Positions 36,064 through 45,313 are shown, numbered from the stretch's first letter. The stretch: 64,000 nucleotides of DNA from Alphaproteobacteria bacterium (GCA_028284945.1 JANQQJ010000024.1:248001-312000); one strand, 5' to 3'. The notes: generated by a model from the letters alone, not told the origin. Program-made: numbers and translations.

Positions 36064-37491
36064 AGTCCGCGCCACCCGCAGCACCCGATGATAGCCCCGC
36101 GCCGAGAGGCGCAGCTGTTCGGCCGCGTCTTTAAGCAGATCACGCCCGGCATCATCCGGCGCCGCAACCTGTTCCAGCAGTTCACCATCGGCCTGCGCGT
36201 TGCAGCGGACCGAGGGGTCGCGTGCCTGATAGCGTTCGGTCTGGACCGTCCGCGCCTGGGCGACACGCGCAGCGACGTCGGCTGAGCCTTCCGCGGCAGG
36301 CGGCAGGGAAAGGTCTGCCGCGGACACTGCCGGCACCTCCACCTGTAGATCGATCCGGTCATAGAGCGGGCCAGAAATCTTGCCCTGATAGTCGATGGCG
36401 CATTTGGGCGCCCGGTTGCAGGCCAGTTGCGGATCACCCAGATAACCGCACCGGCAGGGGTTCATGGCCGCGACCAGCTGGACGCGCGCGGGATAATCCA
36501 CATGCGCATTGGCGCGCGCAACCATCACCCGGCCTGCCTCCAGCGGCTGGCGCAAGCTATCCAGCACCTGTCGGGAGAATTCCGGCAACTCATCCAGGAA
36601 CAGCACGCCGTTGTGAGCGAGCGAGACCTCTCCGGGCCGCACTTTGAGCCCGCCGCCAACCAGCGCGGCCATGGAGGCCGAATGGTGCGGTGACCGATAG
36701 GGCCGGCGCTTGGAAATTCGCCCGCCCTCCAACTGCCCGGCGATGGAGGCAATCATCGAGACTTCAAGCGCCTCTGCGGGTGTGAGCGGTGGCAGCAGCC
36801 CAGGCAAACGGGCGGCCAGCATGCTTTTGCCCGCGCCGGGCGGGCCCACCATCAACAGATTATGGCCACCGGCAGCAGCAACCTCGATGGCGCGCTTGGC
36901 GGCCTCTTGGCCCTTGATATCCTTCAGGTCGGGCAGCGCGCCCGATTCATCGGCCATGGCCGGCTCCGGAGGGGAAAGCACCTGCGTGCCCTTCAAATGA
37001 TTGACCAGTGAAATCAGATTGGGCGCGGCCACGACCTCAACCGATCCGGCCCACGCCGCCTCTGGCCCGCAGGCCGCCGGGCAGATCAGGCCCAGCCCGT
37101 CTTCACCCGCCTTGAGCGCCGCCAACAGCACGCCGTTCACCGCGGTGATCGACCCATCGAGCCCCATTTCGCCGACCACGCAATAGCCGTCGGTGACATC
37201 GGTGGGCAAAACCTCCATCGCGCCCAGCATGCCCAGCGCAATCGGCAGGTCGAAATGGCTGCCTTCTTTGGGCAGGTCCGCCGGCGCCAGATTAACCGTG
37301 ATCCGTTTGGGCGGCAGCGACAGACCAACAGCGTTCAATGCACCACGCACCCGTTCGCGCGATTCTGCCACCGCCTTGTCCGGCAAGCCAACAATGGTAA
37401 AGGCAGGCATGCCGCCCGCCACCTGGACCTGCACCTCCACCGGCCGCGCGTCGATGCCGATAAACGCCACAGTGCGGACATGCGCGGTCAT
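35977..37491 (-). CDS. comM: ComM/YifB-type Mg-chelatase-like AAA+ ATPase
   Basis: A 504-residue protein: N-terminal ChlI/Lon-type domain (MTAHVRTVAFIGIDARPVEVQ, then TIVGLPDKAVAESRERVRGAL), AAA+ domain with Walker A GPPGAGKSMLA and Walker B FLDELPEF, and a C-terminal domain with the paired cysteines MNPCRCGYLGD. ComM is a hexameric helicase that drives branch migration in natural transformation, but the gene is common in non-competent bacteria. Its last 29 codons overlap the tail of the convergent ATPase gene. The ATG overlaps the hydrolase stop by 4 bp. Confidence 0.93.
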   Translation of the reverse strand: MTAHVRTVAFIGIDARPVEVQVQVAGGMPAFTIVGLPDKAVAESRERVRGALNAVGLSLPPKRITVNLAPADLPKEGSHFDLPIALGMLGAMEVLPTDVTDGYCVVGEMGLDGSITAVNGVLLAALKAGEDGLGLICPAACGPEAAWAGSVEVVAAPNLISLVNHLKGTQVLSPPEPAMADESGALPDLKDIKGQEAAKRAIEVAAAGGHNLLMVGPPGAGKSMLAARLPGLLPPLTPAEALEVSMIASIAGQLEGGRISKRRPYRSPHHSASMAALVGGGLKVRPGEVSLAHNGVLFLDELPEFSRQVLDSLRQPLEAGRVMVARANAHVDYPARVQLVAAMNPCRCGYLGDPQLACNRAPKCAIDYQGKISGPLYDRIDLQVEVPAVSAADLSLPPAAEGSADVAARVAQARTVQTERYQARDPSVRCNAQADGELLEQVAAPDDAGRDLLKDAAEQLRLSARGYHRVLRVARTLSDLAGLETVGRSAIAEALSYRRLTLQR

Positions 37492-38198
37492 GCGGGATCC
37501 TCATTCGCCGGCTGCAGCCATTCGGCAACAGTGGCCAGTACCTTGGGGTTACGGCATATCGTAACGTGCGGACCTTCCACCTCGACCGTGGTGCTGGCCG
37601 GATCGCATCCCTGGCAGCTTTGCCAGGCCAGCAAACCATCATCGCGTGTGAACAAATGGAGCGCGGGCATTGCGAGCGGGTCTCCATACCGCTCGGTATC
37701 AATGTCCGTACTATAAAAAGGCTTAAGCACGCCAACGAGATATTCGGCGTAGCTGGCTGTGGGAAAGTGCGTCGGACTGACAATACTCACCAACCGCTTA
37801 ACATGATCCGGCCGGTCATGGGCCAGATCGCGCGCCAGAATACCACCCATGCTGACCCCGATCACACTGACAGGGCCACCCTCGGCGTCGCACAATTGAT
37901 CCAGCCGGTCACGGATGCCTGTTCTGATCCGTTCGGTTGGGCCCCAGTTCAAGCCTTGCCCCCAGCCCTGCGGCCGGTAGCCGCAGCGCGCCAGATGAGC
38001 CCGCAAATTGCCGGTAAACGCATCCCACGTCATCAGGCCCGGCAGCACCATCACCCGGTGGCCTTGGCCATCGATGCTCGCGCCATCCGGTGCTTCCGGG
38101 TTATAGAACAGGAAGGATGCGAATTCGTGCGGAAGCCGGAAGAGCGAAGGCCGTGCCAACTGGCCCGATCGATCAAAGACCCCTTCAAATCCCGTCAT
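37488..38198 (-). CDS. Alpha/beta-hydrolase fold protein
   Basis: A 236-residue lipase-like hydrolase. The nucleophile elbow is GVSMGG (G-x-S-x-G) near residue 114; an Asp in TRDDGLLAWQS and a His in GPHVTICRNP are good candidates for the rest of the triad. The C-terminal region resembles triacylglycerol-lipase/PGAP1-type hydrolases that test a serine ester substrate. No signal peptide. Overlaps comM by 4 bp. Substrate unknown. Confidence 0.82.
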   Translation of the reverse strand: MTGFEGVFDRSGQLARPSLFRLPHEFASFLFYNPEAPDGASIDGQGHRVMVLPGLMTWDAFTGNLRAHLARCGYRPQGWGQGLNWGPTERIRTGIRDRLDQLCDAEGGPVSVIGVSMGGILARDLAHDRPDHVKRLVSIVSPTHFPTASYAEYLVGVLKPFYSTDIDTERYGDPLAMPALHLFTRDDGLLAWQSCQGCDPASTTVEVEGPHVTICRNPKVLATVAEWLQPANEDPA

Positions 38199-38282
38199 AC
38201 CCTAACCAATCGCCCGCTCCGCAATGGCCCCCATCCTAATCGGGCAAGTGGGAGTGGGCCAAGAGGCGCTGTTCGTTCTTCG

Positions 38283-39491
38283 CTAAAAGAACCGGGCGAG
38301 CCGGAGTTGCACAAAATCATCCTTGCGGAACGGGAAGGTGGGGTCCGTCGGGGACACATCGATGGAAAAGCGCGCGTCGATGGTAATGCGCCAGCGGTCA
38401 CCCAGGCGGCGGCTCGCTTCAACGAACACGTTCTTGGTGCCGGTATCCATGTCAAAGATCACACCGCCGAGCACGCGGGTGGTCTGCTCGTCATTGCCTT
38501 CCCAGCGCAGACCGATGAACAGATCGCTTTCGAACGGCGTGGGCGCCATGACGCCACGGCTGTCCCACAAATATTCGACCAGAACGCCAATATCGGCATC
38601 GGAATCGAACACCTGGTAAAAAGTGTATTCAAGGCCCGCGGCAAACGACCAGGACCGGTCCTGATTGCGGCCATTGACGGTGATGCCTTCGAATTTCAGC
38701 AGCCAGGCGTCTATGGTGGCCTGGATGTCGACGCCGACCTGACTGATCTTGTCATAGAAGGGGATCAGTACCGGCTCACCGGCCTCGCCCAGACCGGGCA
38801 GCAGCATCGGGTCACGGCTGATGCCATCGAAATAGCTGACGCCCAGATCGATCACGCTGAAAGTGTGGGCATAGCGCAGCGCAAAATCCGCATGCCAGTT
38901 GTTGGACCCGGTGGCGTTGAAGTCCTGTTTGGTATCGACAAAGAGCGGCGACCGGGGACGCCCATCGCGCCCGGTAAAAGTGCGCTCGCGGAAATAGGGC
39001 ATGAGGATCGCAGTAAACGTCCCGATCTCAGTCCAATAGGATAACGACACCAGGGGCTGGCCCAGCTTGTCTTCACCATCCACATCTTCGACCCCGTCAT
39101 CCTGATTGACGATGTCGACCAGATGAACCGATTCCGTTACGCCCCAGAACACCTTGTCGAAGCCGACCCGGACCTCCAGGTCATCGAACACGCCGATCCA
39201 TTTCAGTTGGCGCACATCGAAATGGGTGCGCCGGCCATCGTTCTGATCGATACGGAAATAGGGATTGATGGTGACGCTATGATCGCGCCCAAAGAACATT
39301 TCGACAATCGGATCGATCGACAGGGAGGTATTGATATCCGGCGTGTCCGGCGCCAGCCCATCATTGGGAAAGGCCCGAAATTCGGCCTCAATATTGCCTT
39401 CAAGGTCCCACTCGAACTCGGCATGGGCGGGCGCAATGTATAAGAGCCCCGTCATTGCGAGGCCCAAACACGCGGCTATCGATAACCGCAT
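38283..39491 (-). CDS. Outer-membrane beta-barrel protein of an MMPL-LolA-type export system
   Basis: A 402-residue predicted porin-like barrel. Signal peptide MRLSIAACLGLAMTGLLYIAPAHA is followed by alternating strands rich in Tyr/Trp/Phe with Asp/Gly turns, and the last residue is Phe (RLARFF), the outer-membrane insertion signal. It lies downstream of the LolA-like and MMPL genes, so it may be the outer-membrane part of the same lipid or hydrophobe export path. I chose ATG 39491; a GTG at 39536 is in frame but lies in repeat sequence. The ATG region itself forms one arm of a 12-bp inverted repeat with 39559-39570. Confidence 0.82.
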   Translation of the reverse strand: MRLSIAACLGLAMTGLLYIAPAHAEFEWDLEGNIEAEFRAFPNDGLAPDTPDINTSLSIDPIVEMFFGRDHSVTINPYFRIDQNDGRRTHFDVRQLKWIGVFDDLEVRVGFDKVFWGVTESVHLVDIVNQDDGVEDVDGEDKLGQPLVSLSYWTEIGTFTAILMPYFRERTFTGRDGRPRSPLFVDTKQDFNATGSNNWHADFALRYAHTFSVIDLGVSYFDGISRDPMLLPGLGEAGEPVLIPFYDKISQVGVDIQATIDAWLLKFEGITVNGRNQDRSWSFAAGLEYTFYQVFDSDADIGVLVEYLWDSRGVMAPTPFESDLFIGLRWEGNDEQTTRVLGGVIFDMDTGTKNVFVEASRRLGDRWRITIDARFSIDVSPTDPTFPFRKDDFVQLRLARFF

Positions 39492-39570
39492 CAACAAAGC
39501 CGTTCGGCCTGAGGAGTGTTGAGCATAGCGAGACACGTCTCGAAGGCTTCCTGCGAATGGCTTTGTTGAT
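39490..39570. repeat. 12-bp inverted repeat spanning the start codon of the barrel gene
   Basis: ATCAACAAAGCC (39490-39501) and GGCTTTGTTGAT (39559-39570) are perfect inverted copies, so the sequence around the barrel-gene ATG is duplicated in reverse 69 bp upstream. Between them lies a CGAGAC/GTCTCG hairpin and CTGAGGAG, shared with the repeat family next to it. This looks like a rearranged second copy of that family. Confidence 0.6.
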
Positions 39571-39576
39571 GGAAAC

Positions 39577-39638
39577 GCCCGTTCTCAGGGACCCTTCGAG
39601 ACGCTTGGTCATGACCAAGCTCCTCAGGGCGAACGGGC
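39577..39638. repeat. REP-like palindromic repeat (family A)
   Basis: GCCCGTTC (39577-39584) and GAACGGGC (39631-39638) close a long imperfect hairpin containing TTCGAGAC, CTCCTCAG and an 18-bp perfect palindrome GCTTGGTCATGACCAAGC at 39603-39620. The modules CGTTCG, CTGAGGAG and GTCTCGAAGG recur in the element at 63451-63580. It sits between the LolA-like and barrel genes. Confidence 0.75.
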
Positions 39639-39671
39639 TGAATGATCACCGGCTAACCGAGCTATCGGCTT

Positions 39672-40577
39672 CTACCGCGCGCGCTTCAACGCGTTCTGGT
39701 TAAAGTCGCCCTCGTCGAGGCCAACCTGAAACGCGTACTCTTCCCACAACAGGTCGGTCGACTTGCCGGTCAGGTGATTTTCCATGCGCAGCTTGTGCGC
39801 CCGCCAATAGTGATCGAGATATTGCCGGTAGTCGGAAAAGGTGAGGGTCTTCAGCTTGTCGCAACGGCGATTGTAGAACTCGGTCATATGGCCCCGGTGC
39901 TGGCGGTCGGACCAGGAAACCTGTTTCACATAGCCGGAATTTTCATAAAGCGGGTAACGCTCCACCACATCACAGGTTTCTTCTTCCGCGCCAGGGCAGG
40001 CTTCCTCACGCAGGAAGCGGTATGAGTATTTGCCGAACTCCTGGCTGGAGAAATCCTCGAACGCGAATTCGGAGCCCATGAACGGGCCGGACTTGTTCTT
40101 CGATGAAATCCGCTTCACCCGTTTCAGCGCGGGCAGGAACATCCACTGGTCATCGGCTTCCAAGATCTTGGCGAAGGTCAACATTGAGGTACCGGCAACA
40201 TCGCGCGGCCGGTCAAACACGATCAAGGACTTGTCACCCATCTCCAGCGAGGGGTTTTCTAGGGTCATCTGGCGCAGTTCGCGCTCTGAGGTTTCGCCGT
40301 GGCGATTGTGGAGAATCATCCGCATTTCGGCTTCGGAGTCGCCGAAACCGGCATCATATTCTTCGTTGGCGAGGGCAATCGCACGGCCCTTTTCGACGGC
40401 CTCTGCCAATGTCGAGGCATCGACAGTCTCGCCGCATTGTTCCATGGCTTTCGTGGCTATCGTGACACCTTCGGCCGTATCAACACTTTGGGCAGCAGCC
40501 TGGGCGCTGAACAGCAGCGCGGCGGCAACGCAACCTGTTCTAAGCAGGCTGCTGGGCAACATCTCGAGGCGTGTCAT
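39672..40577 (-). CDS. LolA-like outer-membrane lipoprotein-sorting family protein (periplasmic)
   Basis: A 301-residue secreted protein of the LolA-like fold used with RND/MMPL exporters. The signal peptide MTRLEMLPSSLLRTGCVAAA through SAQAAAQS is followed by a lipid-carrier body (RHGETSERELRQMTLENP, SLIVFDRPRDVAGTSMLTF, WMFLPALKRVKRIS, GSEFAFEDFSSQEFG). It probably moves a lipid between the inner-membrane MMPL protein and the outer membrane. The ATG at 40577 has GAAGGAGAA 8 nt upstream and overlaps the MMPL gene by 38 bp, so the pair is translationally linked. Confidence 0.87.
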   Translation of the reverse strand: MTRLEMLPSSLLRTGCVAAALLFSAQAAAQSVDTAEGVTIATKAMEQCGETVDASTLAEAVEKGRAIALANEEYDAGFGDSEAEMRMILHNRHGETSERELRQMTLENPSLEMGDKSLIVFDRPRDVAGTSMLTFAKILEADDQWMFLPALKRVKRISSKNKSGPFMGSEFAFEDFSSQEFGKYSYRFLREEACPGAEEETCDVVERYPLYENSGYVKQVSWSDRQHRGHMTEFYNRRCDKLKTLTFSDYRQYLDHYWRAHKLRMENHLTGKSTDLLWEEYAFQVGLDEGDFNQNALKRAR

Positions 40578-43023
40578 TTGAACGCTTCTCCTTCTTTCCA
40601 TCGACAAGAAGTAACAGCGCGGGCAGGAAGAGGAAATCCGTAATCAACGCTGTGGCAATAATCAAAGCGACCAGCACGCCCATCAGCGCGTTGATCAGGA
40701 AGTCTGACAGGGCCAGCGCGCTGAACCCGGCGATCAGCACGAAAGCCGTGACCCAGAGCGCATTCCCGACTGTCGACATGGCGTAGCGCACACCTTCTTC
40801 AGCCGACAAGCCCTGCTCGCGCCTGGCCCGCAGATACTTGCTTAAGAAATGGACCGTAAAATCGACAATCAAGCCCAAAGCTGTCGCTGTCACAAAGGCA
40901 GCATACATGCCGGCCTCGCCATAGATGATGGCCCAGATGCCGAAAACGATGACGGGCGGGATCATATTGGGCAACAGGCTGAGCGCCCCCATTTTGAAGC
41001 TGCGCAGTGCAACCAACAGGGTAAGAGAGATCAGCACGAAGGCAACCGCCGTCCCGTTTGCCATGGTCAACACATTGCGCTCTGTCAGATAAGCAAAGAT
41101 CATCGTCACGCCCGCGGGTTCGGAATGCATGGCCGGCGGCATGTTTTCTTTCAGGAACGCCGACCCGTCTGCGGCAAATTGGCGCATATATTTGCTCGCC
41201 ACGTCGCCCAGCGTGACGGTCACCCGGGTCGAGGACTTGTCGACATTGATCTGGTTGTTGAGATCCTGCCCTTCCGGCAGTGACATCTCGTAGAGCAACA
41301 GATATTGCGAGGCGAGTTCCCGGTCTTCGGGCAATTTGTAATAGGCCGGATCGTCCCCATGCATGCTTCTATTGATGCGCTTCATAACATAGGTGAAGGC
41401 GTTGACATGGGCGACACCCTGGCCTGTGTCCTCATAGGGCGGGTAGGCCTTGATCCAGTCGACAAACGTATCGAGCCGTTTGAGATATTCAGGGTCTGCA
41501 ATGCCGCCCGGCTCACCCGCCCCGATGGAGAACTCGACAATGTAAATGCCGGTGAGGTTTTCCAGCGAGAAGTCGGATGCGTTGCGGAAATCCATATTCT
41601 CGGAGAAGAACTCGACGAATTTATCATTCACCTCAAGACGGGGGATCATGACCGCCAGCGCAGCGACAACAAGCACCGTGCCCACCACAATCGGGCGTTT
41701 GCGCGGAATAACGAACTCCACCACGTTCAGCAAAAACTTGGTTCGGCCTTTGCCGTGATCCTTTGCACGGATCGGAAAAATATCGAGCAGGATCGGCAAC
41801 ATCACCACTGAGAGCGTGAACGCCCAGGCGGTGCCAATGGCGGCAATATTGCCGACATCGTTGATCGGTGGGGCATCTGAAAAGTTCAGGCTCAAGAACC
41901 CGATCACCGTCGTCAGACTGGTGAGAAAAACCGGTTGCATATTGAGCCGCAGGCTTTCCGAAATCGCTTCGCGCCGGCTTTTGCCGTCCGCCAATTGCGA
42001 GAACATGGTGATCATCACATGGATCGAATCCGCCACGGCAATGGTCAGAATCATCACAAATCCGGTGGTTGAGGGCGACGTGATCGGCGTGCCCGTCCAT
42101 GAGATGACGCCATAGGCAAACACCGCCGACAGGATGGTCACAATCATCGCCGCAGTGGCTTCAGCCCCCCAGCGCCAGAACCAGACGACAAAGACGACGG
42201 CCACCACAGCCAGATCCGCCCATAGCGGCAGCACGCGTGACAACAGCACCGCACCACCGACGATGCCGGCAAACATCAGTGCAGCACGGAACGACCGCAA
42301 AAACCACGTCAGGGTCAGCGCCAGGAACAGCATCATCAACGGATAAAGCGTCGTCATGTCGGTCTGGGCCGATTCGATGAAGCTGTTGTTCAGCATCACC
42401 GTACCGGTCAGCTCGACCCGAAGATCGGGGAACCTGGCCTCGGTATCCGCCTTAATCTGGCGCGCATGGGCGGCGATGCCCGGCACGATGGACCCGGCCT
42501 CATCCGGCAATTGCAGCGTGACCTGAACACCGGTGGTGCGGGAGTCGCCAGCCACCATCTTGTCGCGCAGGAAGGGCTCACCCAGCGCCACATCGCGGAT
42601 ATAGGCCTTGGTTTCTTCGTTAAGGTCCTGAGGGTTGCCGACCAGGTCTTCGACGATCAGGTCGTCGTCCTCGGCCCGCATATGCTGATAGTCGGTGACG
42701 GAATCGACCCGAATGGCTTTTTCAATGAGCCAGGCTTCATCGGAAATGTAGCGGATCGCTTCCAGGACATTGGGTTCAAAGACCGTGCCCTCGCGGGGCT
42801 GGACGACGAAGAAGATGCTGTCAGCCTTGGTATAGGTCCGCTCGAGCGCGTCATGCGCCATCAGCTGCGGATTGTCCTCACCGAAGAAAATCCGGTAATC
42901 GCCTTTGAAGTGAGCGTGCTGCAGCCCGGCAATACCGGCAAATGTCGCGATCAGAACAGCGGGAAGAACGAGCCAGCGCCAGCGGAACAGCCATTCGGCA
43001 TAGGAATTGACCCAAGTACTCAT
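40540..43023 (-). CDS. MMPL/RND-superfamily transporter
   Basis: An 827-residue inner-membrane transporter with two repeats, each of one membrane helix, a large periplasmic loop (about 35-215 and 450-625) and five further helices. The second half has LISLTLLVALRSFKMGALSLLPNMIPPVIVFG and a TALGLIVDFTVHFLSKYLRA segment with the Asp used in proton relay; the first half has an equivalent SDxxHV-type segment (AVADSIHVMITMFSQL). This type exports lipids or hydrophobic compounds. ATG 43023 preceded by GGAGAA. First gene of the MMPL-LolA-barrel operon, under a promoter with a palindromic operator. Confidence 0.92.
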   Translation of the reverse strand: MSTWVNSYAEWLFRWRWLVLPAVLIATFAGIAGLQHAHFKGDYRIFFGEDNPQLMAHDALERTYTKADSIFFVVQPREGTVFEPNVLEAIRYISDEAWLIEKAIRVDSVTDYQHMRAEDDDLIVEDLVGNPQDLNEETKAYIRDVALGEPFLRDKMVAGDSRTTGVQVTLQLPDEAGSIVPGIAAHARQIKADTEARFPDLRVELTGTVMLNNSFIESAQTDMTTLYPLMMLFLALTLTWFLRSFRAALMFAGIVGGAVLLSRVLPLWADLAVVAVVFVVWFWRWGAEATAAMIVTILSAVFAYGVISWTGTPITSPSTTGFVMILTIAVADSIHVMITMFSQLADGKSRREAISESLRLNMQPVFLTSLTTVIGFLSLNFSDAPPINDVGNIAAIGTAWAFTLSVVMLPILLDIFPIRAKDHGKGRTKFLLNVVEFVIPRKRPIVVGTVLVVAALAVMIPRLEVNDKFVEFFSENMDFRNASDFSLENLTGIYIVEFSIGAGEPGGIADPEYLKRLDTFVDWIKAYPPYEDTGQGVAHVNAFTYVMKRINRSMHGDDPAYYKLPEDRELASQYLLLYEMSLPEGQDLNNQINVDKSSTRVTVTLGDVASKYMRQFAADGSAFLKENMPPAMHSEPAGVTMIFAYLTERNVLTMANGTAVAFVLISLTLLVALRSFKMGALSLLPNMIPPVIVFGIWAIIYGEAGMYAAFVTATALGLIVDFTVHFLSKYLRARREQGLSAEEGVRYAMSTVGNALWVTAFVLIAGFSALALSDFLINALMGVLVALIIATALITDFLFLPALLLLVDGKKEKRSNDTPRDVAQQPA

Positions 43024-43067
43024 TGCCACATTCTCCAAACCTGCGCGTGCTCTTCAGCGCCGCGCGC

Positions 43068-43096
43068 ACTAGACCATATGACAACTAAGTTGTCAA
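43068..43096 (-). promoter_or_regulatory. Promoter with palindromic operator for the MMPL operon
   Basis: Minus strand: TTGACA (43091-43096, perfect -35), 17-bp spacer, TCTAGT (43068-43073). A perfect 17-bp palindrome (8-bp arms TGACAACT/AGTTGTCA, one central base) covers 43079-43095, overlapping the -35 box and spacer. This layout fits repression by a dimeric regulator of TetR type. It lies directly after the gshB stop. No TetR-family gene is in the window, so the regulator must be elsewhere. Confidence 0.75.
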
Positions 43097-43100
43097 ATTC

Positions 43101-44057
43101 CTATGCTGCCTGCTGTCCGGCGATGCGGTTTTCAATCGCGTCCCAGACCATGCCGGACAGGTTGACCCCATCGAACCGGTCGATTTCCTGAATGCCTGTC
43201 GGTGAGGTCACGTTGATTTCGGTGAGGTAATCGCCGATCACATCGATCCCGACAAAGATCAACCCCCGCTCGGCCAGCGCCGGACCAATGGCGGCGCAGA
43301 TTTCCTCGTCGCGGGCACTCAGTCCCACCTTCTCGGCCCGCCCGCCGACATGCATGTTGGAGCGGGCTTCGCCTTCAGGCGGTACTCGGTTGATCGCGCC
43401 GACAGGGACCCCATCAACGAGGATGATCCGCTTATCGCCTTTGCGGACATCGGGCAGATATTGCTGCACCACAATCGGTTCACGATAGAATTCGGTGAAC
43501 ATCTCGAACAGCGAGCTGAAGTTTTCATCCCCCGCCTTAAGCCGGAACACGCCCGCGCCGCCATTGCCATAGAGCGGCTTCATGATGATGTCGCCATAAG
43601 TCTCACGAAAGGCCAGGATCTCTCTCTTGTTGGACGAAATCAGCGTCGGCGGCATCAGATCGGGAAAGTGCGTGACGAACAGTTTTTCCGGCGCATTACG
43701 CACATGATGCGGATCGTTCACTACCAGCGTGTCCGGGTGCACCTGCTCCAAGAGATGCGTCGTGGTGATATAGCTCATATCGAAGGGAGGATCCTGGCGC
43801 AGCAGGACCACATCCAGGTCAGCCAGATCGATTAACTCTTCGCCACCCAGACTGAAGTGATCGCCTTTGCTGCGCTTTACGGTCAACGCGTGCGCCCGCG
43901 CGACAACCCGTCCATGCGTCATCGAAAGATCGCGTGGCAGATAATAATAGAGCCTGTGCCCGCGCGACTGCGCCTCCAACGCCAGGGCAAAAGTACTATC
44001 GCCATCGATATCGATAGAATCGATGGGATCCATCTGAATGGCCACGGCTAAACTCAA
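43101..44057 (-). CDS. gshB: Glutathione synthetase
   Basis: A 318-residue ATP-grasp enzyme joining gamma-glutamylcysteine and glycine. Signatures: [33 protein letters not shown], the grasp loop [15 protein letters not shown], and the metal-binding [15 protein letters not shown]. The TTG start at 44057 gives [11 protein letters not shown] as in homologs, with GGAGAG 5 nt upstream; a GTG four codons later is possible. It abuts yraN without a gap. Acts in redox balance. Confidence 0.96.
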   Translation of the reverse strand: MSLAVAIQMDPIDSIDIDGDSTFALALEAQSRGHRLYYYLPRDLSMTHGRVVARAHALTVKRSKGDHFSLGGEELIDLADLDVVLLRQDPPFDMSYITTTHLLEQVHPDTLVVNDPHHVRNAPEKLFVTHFPDLMPPTLISSNKREILAFRETYGDIIMKPLYGNGGAGVFRLKAGDENFSSLFEMFTEFYREPIVVQQYLPDVRKGDKRIILVDGVPVGAINRVPPEGEARSNMHVGGRAEKVGLSARDEEICAAIGPALAERGLIFVGIDVIGDYLTEINVTSPTGIQEIDRFDGVNLSGMVWDAIENRIAGQQAA

Positions 44058-44450
44058 CTAAACTCTCCTGCTGGGGGCGCTGTCATGTCCCCAGGCGGCT
44101 CGACTATGAGCAGGCCAGCGGAACGGAACAATCGCCATAAGATCAAAACGGACGTGCATATTTGCACAATGGGGATGAGCGGCCAAAAAGGCTTCAGCCG
44201 CCCGCCGGATGCGTGCCTGTTGGTGAGACGAGACAGCCTCTTGCGCTTGTGACAAGGTCGCGCGCTTTTTGACTTCGACAAAGGCGAGAATATCGCCTTT
44301 TGCCGCGACAATATCGGCTTCACCGACCGGTGTGCGCCAATTCCGAGCCAGTATGCGATAGCCTTTCAGGCGAAGAGCCAGAACTGCCGCGTGTTCGCCC
44401 CATCGCCCGGCCCGATAGGCACGCTGACGGTCGGAGGTCGACCGGCTCAC
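44058..44450 (-). CDS. YraN/UPF0102-family endonuclease-like protein
   Basis: A 130-residue protein with the restriction-endonuclease-like pattern of UPF0102: AYRAGRWGEHAAVLALRLKGYRILARN, GEADIVAAKGDILAFVEVK (the D-x-n-ExK-type site). The GTG start at 44450 overlaps the rsmI stop by 4 bp, as in the conserved rsmI-yraN pair. Cellular role not settled. Complete. Confidence 0.92.
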   Translation of the reverse strand: MSRSTSDRQRAYRAGRWGEHAAVLALRLKGYRILARNWRTPVGEADIVAAKGDILAFVEVKKRATLSQAQEAVSSHQQARIRRAAEAFLAAHPHCANMHVRFDLMAIVPFRWPAHSRAAWGHDSAPSRRV

Positions 44451-45313
44451 AGTTCCTCGTCCGCTTTCGACAAGGCCAAGGCCCGCTGATAGAGATCGCG
44501 GCGGCGCAGGCCCGTCAGATCAGCGACCGCCTGGGCCGCATCTTTGACGCTTGAGTGGGCCAGCGCATCGATAAGCGCCCGGTCGATATCAGCCTCGCTC
44601 ATCCCCGTCGCTTCGCCCGGCCCGATCACCAGTACGGCTTCACCGCGCGGCGGCCCTGCCGCAGCATAGTGATCAGCCAACTCAGCCGCCGACCCCCGGC
44701 GGAATTCTTCGAAGCGTTTGGTGAGTTCACGGGCCACCACAACCGGGCGGTTGGCCGCAATGGAGGCAAGGTCACCCAGTGATGCCGGCAATCGCCGCGC
44801 GGATTCAAACACGATCACTGTGTCCTGGCGCGCAAGCAAATCCTGCAGACGCTTAAGGCGGGCAGCCTGTTTCTCCGGCAAAAAGCCGTGGAACGAAAAA
44901 CTATCGGTCGGCAGCCCCGATCCCGACAATCCCGCCAGGACCGCCGACGGACCGGGGATGGGGACCACCCGCAAGTCCGCCTCCGCCACTGCCCGCACCA
45001 GTTTGAAGCCCGGGTCAGAAACCAAGGGCGTACCCGCATCGCTGGCCAGGGCAACAGCCTGGCCAGCTGCGATCCGCTCGATCAACGCGGTTCGCGCTGA
45101 CTCACCGCTATGATCGTCATACCGGATCATCGGTGTATCGATACTGTAGCGGTCCAGCAGCCGACGGGTGACACGCGTGTCTTCACAGGCAATCACATCG
45201 CATGCGGCCAGCACATCAAGCGCCCGCAGGGTCACATCCCGCAGGTTGCCGACAGGGGTCGCCACCAGATAAAGGCCTGCGGCCAAATTGACTTGCCTGT
45301 CCGGGACTTCCAT
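44447..45313 (-). CDS. rsmI: 16S rRNA (cytidine-2'-O)-methyltransferase RsmI
   Basis: A 288-residue SAM-dependent tetrapyrrole-methylase-fold enzyme that methylates C1402 of 16S rRNA. Signatures: LYLVATPVGNLRDVTLRAL, ACEDTRVTRRLL, ALASDAGTPLVSDPGFKLV, and PIPGPSAVLAGLSGSGLPTDSF in part. ATG 45313 has AGGA upstream; the frame is open to 45346 but homologs start here. Divergent from the LpoA-like gene. Confidence 0.94.
   Translation of the reverse strand: MEVPDRQVNLAAGLYLVATPVGNLRDVTLRALDVLAACDVIACEDTRVTRRLLDRYSIDTPMIRYDDHSGESARTALIERIAAGQAVALASDAGTPLVSDPGFKLVRAVAEADLRVVPIPGPSAVLAGLSGSGLPTDSFSFHGFLPEKQAARLKRLQDLLARQDTVIVFESARRLPASLGDLASIAANRPVVVARELTKRFEEFRRGSAAELADHYAAAGPPRGEAVLVIGPGEATGMSEADIDRALIDALAHSSVKDAAQAVADLTGLRRRDLYQRALALSKADEEL

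Noticed and set aside
39577-39638. CRISPR or IS end
   Set aside because: Only palindromic modules occur, with no regularly spaced direct repeats, no transposase and no target duplication seen.
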